The position numbers and the translations under genes are program-made. This document shows, piece by piece, positions 1 through 7,422 of a stretch of 9,202 bases of DNA. The stretch comes from an uncultured Tolumonas sp. (GTDB lineage Bacteria; Pseudomonadota; Gammaproteobacteria; Enterobacterales; Aeromonadaceae), in contig CAIZDF010000365.1 in the NCBI GenBank assembly GCA_903931645.1, positions 1 through 9,202 on the forward strand. The letters are read 5' to 3'. The first letter of the stretch is position 1, and every line of letters begins with the position of its first letter. Below the pieces are notes generated by a model. That model did no database searches, had not been told where the DNA came from, and saw only the letters and a list, made by a program, of their open reading frames with translations.

Positions 1-270
1 AAAGGCTTTCATGAAGAACCACAGGTTCTGCACTACGGCAAAGCCGGTACTGGTGCCATTATCAAAGCGGGTATGTGTTTTACCATTGAACCAATGATTA
101 ATGCCGGTAAACCGCAATGTAGTGTGTTGAAGGATGATTGGACGGTCGTAACAAAAGATCGTAGCTTATCCGCACAATGGGAACATACTTTGCTTGTTAC
201 CGAAGATGGATGTGAAGTCCTGACTTTACGTAAGGATGAAGAGCTGGATCGCGTTATTCACAACAGTTGA
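1..270 (+). CDS. map: Methionine aminopeptidase type I, C-terminal part (5' truncated by window edge)
   Basis: Removes the initiator methionine from new cytosolic proteins. Only the last 89 codons are present; reading frame 1 is open from the first base to TGA at 268-270. The fragment opens with KGFHEEPQVLHYG, which matches the active-site region of the E. coli enzyme. His4 of the fragment aligns with E. coli His178, Glu30 (in FTIEPM) with metal ligand Glu204, and Glu61 (in SLSAQWEHT) with metal ligand Glu235; the spacing between all three is identical to E. coli. Metal ligands Asp97, Asp108 and His171 lie upstream of the window. The C-terminal LTLRKDEE stretch is also family-typical. glnD follows in the same direction, the order seen in E. 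coli. The internal ATG at 73 is not a start. Identification is by recall of the family, and I consider it secure. Confidence 0.96.
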   Translation, partial: KGFHEEPQVLHYGKAGTGAIIKAGMCFTIEPMINAGKPQCSVLKDDWTVVTKDRSLSAQWEHTLLVTEDGCEVLTLRKDEELDRVIHNS

Positions 271-320
271 TCCTACCCCGGCTCTACAATGATGTGGAGC
301 CTAACCCTTTGGAATTGCTT

Positions 321-2951
321 ATGCTTCCGGAACAACTTAACCCAAGCGCCATACCTGACAATCAACTGACTATCCCACATTGTAAAGAGTTATTGTCTCG
401 TCTGCAGACTTGGTTGCAAGAACAGTTTATGGCGCAGGAAGACGTCCTTGCACTGGTTGCTGCACGCTCAGAGTTTACCGATCTACTGCTGACTCGTTTG
501 TGGCAAAAATTTGGACTCGACAAACATGCATCACTGGCATTGATTGCCGTCGGTGGATATGGTCGAGCTGAATTGCATCCCTATTCCGATATAGACATTC
601 TGGTGTTAAGCCAAAAAGCCATCACGCCAGTGCAAGGCGAAACCGTCAGCCAATTTCTCACTTTGCTTTGGGATTTGCGTCTGGATATCGGCCACGCAGT
701 TCGCAGCCTGAAAGAGTGTACGCAACAAGGTAAAGAAGATATTACCGTTGCCACGAATCTGCTGGAAAGCCGTTTGATTTGCGGTGCAGTTGCCACCTTT
801 AATGGTTTACAAGAGTTATTACAGCCATCCAAATTCTGGCCGAGTGATGCCTTTTTCCGTGCCAAACGTGAAGAGCAGTTGTTACGCCATCAGCAATTCC
901 AAGATACCGCCTTTCTGCTAGAACCCGATGTAAAAAGTAACCCCGGTGGGTTGCGAGATCTGCAAATCATTACCTGGATTGCTCGTCGCCAATATGGCGC
1001 GATGTCATTACAAGAGATGACCAGCTTTGGCTTCTTAAACCGCGCTGAATACCTCGAATTGCAAGATTGCCAAAATTTCCTATGGCGTGTGCGTTTTGCA
1101 TTGCATTTAGCGATCCAGAAAAATGACAACCGTCTGTTATTCGACCGTCAACGCATGGTCGCGCAGATGCTGGGTTACCCCGGTGAAGGTAATGCACCGG
1201 TAGAGCAGATGATGAAACGTTTCTTTCAGACCGTACGCCGGATCACTGAACTAAACGAAATGCTGCTGCAGTTATTCGATGAAGCCATTTTAGGCAACGA
1301 ATCGACTAAAACGAAGTTACTGAATGAAAACTTCATTTTGCGCGGTACACATATTGATGTGTTAGAACCCTCCATTTTTCAGGATGCGCCGCATACTATT
1401 CTCGATCTGTTCTATCAGATTGCTGAAAACCCGGATATCACCGGGATCTACTCTTCTTGCCTGCGTGCCTTACGTGACGCCCGCCGGTGTTTAGTTATCG
1501 CCTTACAAGAACTGCCTGAATGCCGCGAACGTTTTATGGCGATTTTGCGTCATCCACGTGGTATTTCTCTGCCGTTCAGTCTGATGCATGAACACGGTAT
1601 TTTGGCCGCCTATCTACCGCAATGGAGCCAGATTGTCGGGCAAATGCAGTTTGATATGTTCCATGCCTACACGGTGGATGAACACACGCACCGTTTGTTG
1701 AAAAATATTTATCGCTTCCAGCAGGCAGAACGCGCCAAACTGCATCCGTTATTCTTTGAAACTTATAACCGGCTGAAGAAACCAGAATTACTGTTTATTG
1801 CCGCTCTGTTCCACGATATCGCGAAAGGACGCGGTGGCGATCATTCTGATTTAGGCGCGAACGATGCGCTCTATTTCTGTGAATTGCATGGTTTGGATCG
1901 TTATGAAGGGCGTCTGGTGGCCTGGCTGGTGAAAAACCATCTGCTGTTCTCTGTCACAGCACAACGCCGGGATATTTATGACCCAGATGTGATCACAGAA
2001 TTTGCTCGTGTTGTGCGAGATGAAGAGCACTTAGGTTATCTCTATTGCCTGACAGTGGCCGATATTTGTGCAACTAATGATTCTTTGTGGAATGACTGGA
2101 AAGGCACATTGCTGAAAGAGTTGTTCTTCGCGACACAACGTGCATTACGTCAAGGGTTGGAAAACCCGCCAGATATGCGTTTGCGCATTCGTGAAAATCA
2201 ACGCCAAGCCATGTTGATCCTGAAGATTCAGGGCTATGACGAACCCAAAGTCAATCAACTGTGGTCGCAATTTAAAGCTGATTACTTCCTAAGACACAGC
2301 TCGGAGCAAATTGCCTGGCATACCCGGCATATTCTCGATCATGCTGACAATGAAAAACCGTTGGTTGTCTTTGGTAACCACAAAACCCGTGGCGGTAGTG
2401 AGATTTTCCTGTATTGCCGGGATATGCCGAATCTGTTTGCTACGGTCGCCGCCATTCTCGATCACAAAAATCTCGACATTCACGATGCTCAAATCATGAG
2501 CTCGAAAGAAAACTATGTCATGGATACGTTTGTGGTGATGGAACCAAATGGTGAACCGGTTGTAACTGATCGTGTGCCAATGATTATCCAATCGCTGGAA
2601 CAGGCGCTGACTCGCCCAGGATATGCCCTGCCGCCATCACGCCCGCTATCACGTCGGCACCGTCAATTTAATGTACCAACCCGGGTAACTTATCTGCCCG
2701 TTAAAGGCGACCATAAACACAGCTTGATCGAACTGGTAGCACTGGATAGCCCCGGCGTATTAGCCCGGATCGGTTCGGTATTCCAGGCCTGCGAATTTGA
2801 AGTGCATGCGGCAAAAATCACTACTATTGGCGAACGGGTAGAAGACTTTTTCAGTCTGTCACGCCTGGATGGTTCGCCACTGACGGATGCCGATAAGAAA
2901 ACGCTGGAAGAAAAATTGGTTGAAAAACTAAATCCAGCCGACGAAATGTGA
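321..2951 (+). CDS. glnD: Bifunctional [protein-PII] uridylyltransferase / uridylyl-removing enzyme
   Basis: Cytosolic glutamine sensor that uridylylates PII proteins (GlnB/GlnK) when nitrogen is short and removes UMP when glutamine is plentiful. With the ATG at 321 the protein has 876 residues, against 890 in E. coli. Domains in order: nucleotidyltransferase with GGYGR (about 78-82) and the metal-binding Asp90-x-Asp92; the GlnD helical linker; an HD hydrolase domain with His455 (VDEHT), His498-Asp499 (HDIAKG) and GGDHS (505-509); then two ACT domains at about 681-750 and 802-870, the second with SPGVLARIG and TTIGERVEDFF. All catalytic residues I can check are intact, so both activities should be present. 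The frame stays open upstream to a TTG at 267 that would overlap the map stop by 4 bases. I prefer ATG 321 because MLPEQLNPSAIP then lines up with the E. coli N-terminus (MNTLPEQYANTALP). Neither start has a strong ribosome binding site. Confidence 0.96.
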   Translation: MLPEQLNPSAIPDNQLTIPHCKELLSRLQTWLQEQFMAQEDVLALVAARSEFTDLLLTRLWQKFGLDKHASLALIAVGGYGRAELHPYSDIDILVLSQKAITPVQGETVSQFLTLLWDLRLDIGHAVRSLKECTQQGKEDITVATNLLESRLICGAVATFNGLQELLQPSKFWPSDAFFRAKREEQLLRHQQFQDTAFLLEPDVKSNPGGLRDLQIITWIARRQYGAMSLQEMTSFGFLNRAEYLELQDCQNFLWRVRFALHLAIQKNDNRLLFDRQRMVAQMLGYPGEGNAPVEQMMKRFFQTVRRITELNEMLLQLFDEAILGNESTKTKLLNENFILRGTHIDVLEPSIFQDAPHTILDLFYQIAENPDITGIYSSCLRALRDARRCLVIALQELPECRERFMAILRHPRGISLPFSLMHEHGILAAYLPQWSQIVGQMQFDMFHAYTVDEHTHRLLKNIYRFQQAERAKLHPLFFETYNRLKKPELLFIAALFHDIAKGRGGDHSDLGANDALYFCELHGLDRYEGRLVAWLVKNHLLFSVTAQRRDIYDPDVITEFARVVRDEEHLGYLYCLTVADICATNDSLWNDWKGTLLKELFFATQRALRQGLENPPDMRLRIRENQRQAMLILKIQGYDEPKVNQLWSQFKADYFLRHSSEQIAWHTRHILDHADNEKPLVVFGNHKTRGGSEIFLYCRDMPNLFATVAAILDHKNLDIHDAQIMSSKENYVMDTFVVMEPNGEPVVTDRVPMIIQSLEQALTRPGYALPPSRPLSRRHRQFNVPTRVTYLPVKGDHKHSLIELVALDSPGVLARIGSVFQACEFEVHAAKITTIGERVEDFFSLSRLDGSPLTDADKKTLEEKLVEKLNPADEM

Positions 2952-2987
2952 TAAAAAGAACCGTTTTTTTAGGGAGAGAAAAGAGAA

Positions 2988-3815
2988 ATGTCTGACTTAC
3001 AACGCATCATTGACGACGCATTTGAGCGTCGCGATACCATTACACCAACTAGCGTCGATCCAATTGTTCGTGAAGCGGTGCTGCAAACTATCGACATGCT
3101 GGATGCAGGTCAGATCCGTGTAGCTGAAAAGCTGGCTGGGGAATGGGTAGTTCATCAATGGGTGAAAAAGGCAGTTCTGCTGTACTTCCGCATCAATGAT
3201 AACGCGGCACTGCAAGGTGCTGGCACTCAGTATTACGACAAAGTGCCTTTGAAATTTGCTGACTACACCCCAGAACGTTTCAAACAAGAAGCGATCCGTG
3301 TTGTGCCACCAGCAACCGTGCGTAAAGGTTCTTTCATCGCTCGCAACGCAGTATTGCTGCCATCTTACGTTAACATCGGCGCATACGTTGGTGAAGGCAC
3401 TATGGTTGATACTTGGGCAACTGTCGGTTCTTGCGCGCAGATCGGTGCGAACGTGCATCTGTCTGGTGGTGTTGGTATCGGTGGTGTTCTGGAGCCGCTG
3501 CAAGCTGGCCCAACCATCATTGAAGACAACTGCTTCATCGGCGCTCGTTCTGAAGTGGTAGAAGGTGTGATTGTAGGTGAAGGCTCAGTTATTTCTATGG
3601 GCGTATTCATCGGTCAGTCTACCCGTATTTATGACCGTGAAACTGGCGAAATCCACTACGGTAAAGTTCCTGCCGGTTCAGTCGTTGTTTCAGGTTCTCT
3701 GCCATCTAAATGTGGCAAATACAGCCTGTACGCTGCCGTGATCGTGAAAAAAGTAGATGCGAAAACCCGCTCTAAAGTAGGTATCAACGGCCTGCTGCGC
3801 AGCATCGACGATTAA
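2988..3815 (+). CDS. dapD: 2,3,4,5-tetrahydropyridine-2,6-dicarboxylate N-succinyltransferase
   Basis: Transfers succinyl from succinyl-CoA to tetrahydrodipicolinate in the succinylase branch of the diaminopimelate/lysine pathway, feeding lysine and peptidoglycan synthesis in the cytosol. The product is 275 residues (E. coli 274) and recognisable along its whole length: an alpha-helical N-terminal domain (about 1-100), a left-handed beta-helix of hexapeptide repeats (about 105-225; [55 protein letters not shown]) and a short C-terminal domain ending [11 protein letters not shown]. Asp141 and Glu189 are at the positions implicated in catalysis in this family. The ATG at 2988 is preceded by AGGGAG at 2971-2976 and a nearer AAGAG at 2981-2985. 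It starts 36 bases after the glnD stop, as in map-glnD-dapD clusters elsewhere, so it may be co-transcribed with glnD, and it ends just before a strong terminator. Confidence 0.97.
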   Translation: MSDLQRIIDDAFERRDTITPTSVDPIVREAVLQTIDMLDAGQIRVAEKLAGEWVVHQWVKKAVLLYFRINDNAALQGAGTQYYDKVPLKFADYTPERFKQEAIRVVPPATVRKGSFIARNAVLLPSYVNIGAYVGEGTMVDTWATVGSCAQIGANVHLSGGVGIGGVLEPLQAGPTIIEDNCFIGARSEVVEGVIVGEGSVISMGVFIGQSTRIYDRETGEIHYGKVPAGSVVVSGSLPSKCGKYSLYAAVIVKKVDAKTRSKVGINGLLRSIDD

Positions 3816-3842
3816 TTTTGTCTGCTGATACACCGAGTTAAT

Positions 3843-3873
3843 AAAATAACGTCCCGTCATGGGACGTTATTTT
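3843..3873 (+). terminator. Intrinsic terminator downstream of dapD
   Basis: Perfect 13-bp inverted repeat: AAAATAACGTCCC (3843-3855), 5-base loop GTCAT, GGGACGTTATTTT (3861-3873), running into a T tract that ends at 3875. The GC core sits at the loop end, with an A tract 5' and a T tract 3', so it can act as a rho-independent terminator on either strand. It separates the map-glnD-dapD block from the regulator/alpha-galactosidase genes that follow. Confidence 0.93.
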
Positions 3874-3995
3874 TTGTGTCAGTTCACAGAGTTAACCGGT
3901 GATTTGTGCCGTTAACAGCAGAAATCTGGAAAAGAGCATACATATCCCATACAGTAGTCAGTTCGGATTGCATCCTCTTTTTGCTGTAGAGAATT

Positions 3996-5015
3996 ATGTC
4001 GCTAAAAGCTATTGCTCAGGAATTAGGTATTTCGATCACCACCGTCAGTCGTGGCCTGAATGGTTACAGTGACGTGGCTGAACACACCCGACAACTGATC
4101 ATGGCTACCGCCGAAGCGCGTGGTTATCTGCCAAATGCGTCCGCACGTCGTTTGAAAACAGGCCGTACTGATGCAGTCGGGTTGGTTTATCCGATGGTTA
4201 CTGCCGCACTTTATGATCCGATTTTGCTGGATATTGTCGCTAATATCACCAGTGCCTTTGCAGATATTAATATAGATATCGTAATGGTCTCGGATCAGGA
4301 ACATAACGGACACTCTCCGTACATTCGCCTGATAGAAAGTGGACGGGTCGATGCACTGATAGTCATGGACGTATTAGACGATGATCCCCGCGTCAACTAT
4401 CTGCAATCACGCGGTCATAAATTCCTCGCCTTTGGTCGTTGCAATACAACGCAACCCTATGCCTGGATTGACTTTGACTGCGAATCTGGAAGCCGCCAAG
4501 CTGTGCGTTATTTTTTAGAAAAAGGACATCAGCGAATAGCTTTTCTGGGCGGTAACGATCAACGAGCTTTCATCAACCAGCGGAAAGATGGATTTATTAA
4601 AGAGATGAAAGCAGCAGAGATACCCCTTCCTGAACATTACATTCTGGAGTTAGCACGAAATCGTCGGAATGGGCTAGCGGCAATGAAAGAGATCCTTACC
4701 TACAAGGATCGTCCTACTGCTATTTTGATCGATAGCGGTATGCTGGCTGATGGCGCAATCATGGCCACAGAACAAGCAGGACTGGTACCCGGAGAAGATA
4801 TTTCATTTATTACTTATGATGATTTACCACCGGATACAATTTCAGACTGTCAAATGACAAGCGTACATCTATCCACTTCTGAAAAGAAAAGTAAACAAAT
4901 TGCAGCCATGACGCTCGCTCTCATCCAAGGTGAAAAACCTGATAATCTGCATGTTCTGTGGGAACCTGAAATTGTCGAAGGTAATACAGTAAAAGATCTC
5001 CTTTCCTCTATCTGA
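3996..5015 (+). CDS. LacI/GalR-family transcriptional regulator, RafR-like, probable alpha-galactoside-responsive repressor
   Basis: DNA-binding sugar-responsive regulator of 339 residues, the usual length for the family. The N-terminus is a LacI helix-turn-helix (3-24: LKAIAQELGISITTVSRGLN), with Ile14-Thr15 before TVSR in the specificity-determining positions of the recognition helix. The hinge helix is NASARRLKTGR (47-57), with Leu53 as the expected minor-groove intercalating leucine. The rest is the two-lobed periplasmic-binding-like effector and dimerisation domain, with family-typical segments such as RTDAVGLVYP, GHQRIAFLGG, and DISFITYDDLPP near the C-terminus. The opening MSLKAIAQELGIS...TTVSRGLNGYSDVA resembles the raffinose repressor RafR as I recall it. 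The start ATG has a modest TAGAGA at 3987-3992. It lies upstream of, and in the same direction as, an alpha-galactosidase, with paired LacI-type operators in the gap, so I infer it represses that gene. Its own promoter is not obvious. The effector sugar is inferred from the neighbour only. Confidence 0.92.
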   Translation: MSLKAIAQELGISITTVSRGLNGYSDVAEHTRQLIMATAEARGYLPNASARRLKTGRTDAVGLVYPMVTAALYDPILLDIVANITSAFADINIDIVMVSDQEHNGHSPYIRLIESGRVDALIVMDVLDDDPRVNYLQSRGHKFLAFGRCNTTQPYAWIDFDCESGSRQAVRYFLEKGHQRIAFLGGNDQRAFINQRKDGFIKEMKAAEIPLPEHYILELARNRRNGLAAMKEILTYKDRPTAILIDSGMLADGAIMATEQAGLVPGEDISFITYDDLPPDTISDCQMTSVHLSTSEKKSKQIAAMTLALIQGEKPDNLHVLWEPEIVEGNTVKDLLSSI

Positions 5016-5061
5016 ATATCTGATCCTCAATCAAAAAACGTTAACTAGCTCTCACTTCTAT

Positions 5062-5091
5062 TTTACATATTGATGCCATTTTGCGCTTAAT
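5062..5091 (+). promoter_or_regulatory. Candidate sigma-70 promoter for the alpha-galactosidase gene
   Basis: TTTACA at 5062-5067 (5 of 6 against TTGACA) and CTTAAT at 5086-5091 (4 of 6 against TATAAT), 18 bases apart. The start of transcription would fall near 5098, inside the first operator half-site of the inverted repeat at 5096-5136, which is where a repressor would block initiation. The match is moderate and rests on reading by eye; the position relative to the operators is the stronger argument. Confidence 0.45.
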
Positions 5092-5095
5092 CACA

Positions 5096-5136
5096 AATCC
5101 AAAACGTTTCGGTATTGATCCGAAACGTTTTGGATT
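5096..5136. promoter_or_regulatory. Twin LacI-type operators inside a perfect 17-bp inverted repeat
   Basis: AATCCAAAACGTTTCGG (5096-5112), spacer TATTGAT (5113-5119), CCGAAACGTTTTGGATT (5120-5136): the arms are perfect reverse complements. Each arm is itself a near-palindrome around a central CG (CCAAAACGTTTCGG and CCGAAACGTTTTGG), the AAACGTTT form typical of LacI/GalR-family operators. Their centres (5105/5106 and 5126/5127) are 21 bp apart, two helical turns, so two dimers would sit on the same face of the DNA. The element lies between the LacI-type gene and the alpha-galactosidase, overlapping the predicted transcription start. Binding by the regulator at 3996-5015 is inference; that the element is an operator pair is strongly suggested by form and place. 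Confidence 0.85.
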
Positions 5137-5175
5137 ACCTTTCTGCCATCAGATTTACCATTGCAACTTATTTCT

Positions 5176-5182
5176 GGCGGAG
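5176..5182 (+). promoter_or_regulatory. Ribosome binding site that fixes the alpha-galactosidase start
   Basis: GGCGGAG at 5176-5182 lies 10 bases before ATG 5193. The longer reading from ATT at 5115 would begin within the operator repeat and has no such site, so the 5193 start is preferred. Confidence 0.7.
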
Positions 5183-5192
5183 CATTAAATCA

Positions 5193-7310
5193 ATGAAGGA
5201 AAGCGTAGTTCATCTGCAAGGCAACACGTCTGACCTGATCATTCAGACCCATCCAGTCGTTGAGATTTTATATTGGGGCGACAAAATATCTGGTGTGGAA
5301 GCCAATGCGATTCAGGCAGTAAAACGTGCAGTGCCGAATGGTCGTTTGGATGTTGATACACCTGTATCAATCAGCCCAGAACACGGTCGCGGTGTATTCA
5401 GTAACCCGGGCATGGAAGGCAATCGCCAGGGGCTGGATTGGTCACCTGTATTCGAATTCCAAGCTATTCAGCAAGACGGTAATCATCTGCTGATCACCAC
5501 CGAAGATCAGATCGCCGGTTTAAAACTGGTTTGTGAGCTGACATTAGACCCGCAAACCGATGTCTTGCAGGTTCGTAACACGCTGACCAACCTGAAATCG
5601 GCAACTTATCAGGTTGATCGTTTAGCCGTGACGCTGCCCCTACCTGAACGTGCAGACGAGTTAATGGCTTTTCACGGCCGCTGGGTGCGAGAATTCCAGC
5701 CACATCGCCTCAAAGTGAAACACGGTGGTTATCAGCAGGAAAATCGCCGTGGTCGTACTTCCCACGAATATTTCCCCGGTTTTATGCAAGGAGCAACCAG
5801 TTTCAGCGAACAACAAGGTGAAGTCTGGGGATTCCATCTGGCTTGGAGCGGTAATCACCGTTTACGTTCCGATGTGAAAACTGATGGTCGTCGCTTTGTG
5901 CAGGCAGAGGCGCTCTATTTCTCTGGCGAAATTACGCTGACCGAAGGCGAAAGCATCAGCACACCTTGGGTGTATGCCGCCTACAGCGCGCAAGGTTTGA
6001 ATGGCATGAGCCATGCGTTCCACCAATTCGTGCGTGAGCAGATCATTCAATTTCCGGATCACAAACCACGCCCGGTGCATTTGAACACCTGGGAAGGGAT
6101 CTATTTTGATCACGACCCTGAATACATTATGCAGATGGCCAGCCGTGCCGCTGAGTTGGGTGTCGAGCGTTTCATCATCGATGATGGCTGGTTTAAAGGC
6201 CGTAACAATGATCTGGCCGCATTGGGTGACTGGTATCTGGACACCAAAAAATATCCGAATGGTCTGGAACCAGTCGTTGCTCACGTGCGCAATTTAGGAA
6301 TGGAATTTGGTATCTGGTTTGAACCAGAAATGATCAACCCTGATTCGGATCTGTTCCGCGCCCATCCGGATTGGTTATTGGCATTAGACGGCTACCAACA
6401 ACCCACCGGTCGTTATCAATACGTGTTAGATCTGCAAAAACCGCAGGTTTTCGATTATTTGCTGGAACGTCTCGACATCATACTTGGCAGCTACGATATC
6501 GCCTATGTGAAATGGGATATGAACCGTGAAGTCGTGCAACCTGGTCATGACGGTTACGCTGCATTAGATGGCCAGACCAAAGCACTGTATGACCTGTTTG
6601 ATGAGCTGCGCCAACGCCATCCGAAAGTCGAATTTGAATCGTGCGCGTCCGGTGGGGGTCGAATTGATTACGAGATCCTGAAACGCACACATCGCTTCTG
6701 GACTTCCGATAACAACGATGCGTTAGAGCGTCAACAAATCCAGCGAGGTATGAGTTATTTCTTCCCTCCGGAAGTGATGGGTTCGCACATCGGTGGTCGT
6801 CATTGCCACTGCACACGCCGCACTCACAGCATCGGTTTCCGTGGTTTAACCGCCCTGTTTGGTCATATGGGGGTAGAGCTTGACCCGGTCAAAGAGAGTG
6901 CCGAAGAACAAGCCGGTTTTACTCATTACATCGCACTGCACAAACAGCTTCGGCCATTACTGCACAGCGGCAAGGTGGTGCGCATTGACCATCATGATCC
7001 GGCTTTGCAAATCAATGGCGTGATTGCGCAAGACCAATCCAGTGCCGTGTTCCTGTTCAGCCAGCTGGCGATGCCGACTTATACCCTTTCTGGTAACGCA
7101 CGTTTGGCCGGGCTTGATCCGACAAAACACTATCGCCTCTCGGTATTAGATCAACCGGCCAGTATGCGCACCGGTGGGGTGATGAAAAAACTACCGTTGT
7201 GGTTGGATGAAGAGATGGAACTCAGTGGCGCCTGGCTGGCAAAAGCGGGGATTGCTTTACCGGTGCTGGACCCTGAAAGCGCGTTATTAATCAAATTGGA
7301 CGCAGTGTAA
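5193..7310 (+). CDS. Alpha-galactosidase, glycoside hydrolase family 36
   Basis: Retaining hydrolase that releases galactose from melibiose, raffinose and related alpha-galactosides. With ATG 5193 it has 705 residues, close to RafA-type enzymes (about 708), and no signal peptide, so it should act in the cytosol on imported sugar. An N-terminal beta-sandwich (about 1-290, starting VVHLQGNTSDLIIQ) is followed by the (beta/alpha)8 catalytic barrel and a C-terminal beta domain. Family 36 motifs in order: FIIDDGWF with Asp330-Asp331, GIWFEPEM around Trp375, YVKWDMNR with Asp442 as the expected nucleophile, CASGGGR (484-490) for substrate binding, and TSDNNDA with Asp506 as the expected acid/base. 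The 64-residue gap between the two catalytic aspartates is normal for the family. All key residues are intact. It follows a LacI-type regulator and operator pair and precedes a sugar/peptide-type binding protein, supporting an alpha-galactoside uptake role. The symbols rafA, melA and agaA are all used for relatives, so none is assigned. Confidence 0.95.
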   Translation: MKESVVHLQGNTSDLIIQTHPVVEILYWGDKISGVEANAIQAVKRAVPNGRLDVDTPVSISPEHGRGVFSNPGMEGNRQGLDWSPVFEFQAIQQDGNHLLITTEDQIAGLKLVCELTLDPQTDVLQVRNTLTNLKSATYQVDRLAVTLPLPERADELMAFHGRWVREFQPHRLKVKHGGYQQENRRGRTSHEYFPGFMQGATSFSEQQGEVWGFHLAWSGNHRLRSDVKTDGRRFVQAEALYFSGEITLTEGESISTPWVYAAYSAQGLNGMSHAFHQFVREQIIQFPDHKPRPVHLNTWEGIYFDHDPEYIMQMASRAAELGVERFIIDDGWFKGRNNDLAALGDWYLDTKKYPNGLEPVVAHVRNLGMEFGIWFEPEMINPDSDLFRAHPDWLLALDGYQQPTGRYQYVLDLQKPQVFDYLLERLDIILGSYDIAYVKWDMNREVVQPGHDGYAALDGQTKALYDLFDELRQRHPKVEFESCASGGGRIDYEILKRTHRFWTSDNNDALERQQIQRGMSYFFPPEVMGSHIGGRHCHCTRRTHSIGFRGLTALFGHMGVELDPVKESAEEQAGFTHYIALHKQLRPLLHSGKVVRIDHHDPALQINGVIAQDQSSAVFLFSQLAMPTYTLSGNARLAGLDPTKHYRLSVLDQPASMRTGGVMKKLPLWLDEEMELSGAWLAKAGIALPVLDPESALLIKLDAV

Positions 7311-7326
7311 GCACGTTACTGCTTAC
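7307..7326 (+). repeat. Hairpin at the 3' end of the alpha-galactosidase gene
   Basis: GTAAGCA (7307-7313) and TGCTTAC (7320-7326) are perfect 7-bp complements around a 6-base loop, and the 5' arm contains the TAA stop codon. No T tract follows, so it is not a standard intrinsic terminator. It could protect the 3' end of the galactosidase message or tune expression of the next gene; it may also be chance. Confidence 0.35.
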
Positions 7327-7404
7327 CCAAACAATCAAGACCTGTATACGGAAGAAACGTGGTGCCGTAGCAGCTTCAGGTTAGACAGAGAGAAATCTCG
7401 CTAC

Positions 7405-7416
7405 AAGGATAAGGAT
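7405..7416 (+). promoter_or_regulatory. Duplicated Shine-Dalgarno before the binding-protein gene
   Basis: AAGGAT occurs twice back to back (7405-7410 and 7411-7416); the second copy is 6 bases from ATG 7423 and well placed for initiation. It supports this start and suggests efficient translation, as expected for an abundant periplasmic binding protein. Confidence 0.65.
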
Positions 7417-7422
7417 AAACGA

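Noticed and set aside
285..290. TACAAT as a -10 box for a glnD promoter
   Set aside because: It matches 5 of 6 bases, but there is no -35-like hexamer at 16-18 bases; the nearest, TTCACA at 257-262, is 22 bases away.
2953..2970. A-run/T-run after glnD as a terminator
   Set aside because: AAAAA and TTTTTTT could pair only weakly with no GC stem, and dapD with its ribosome binding site follows immediately.
2997..3503. 168-codon open frame on the - strand inside dapD
   Set aside because: It is antisense to a fully conserved gene, with an unstructured, Cys/His-rich translation and no family likeness; a shadow of dapD codon use.
5115..5192. Longer alpha-galactosidase N-terminus starting at 5115
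   Set aside because: The start codon would be ATT inside the operator repeat, has no ribosome binding site, and adds residues unlike family 36 N-termini. ATG 5193 has a well-placed GGCGGAG.
5862..6284. 140-codon open frame on the - strand inside the alpha-galactosidase
   Set aside because: Antisense to conserved family 36 motifs, with no recognisable domain and no initiation signals; a shadow frame.
7354..7362. GAAACGTGG upstream of the binding protein as a further LacI-type operator
   Set aside because: Only one half-site matches. Equally good partial matches occur inside dapD (about 3273) and glnD (about 1529), so it is at background level.
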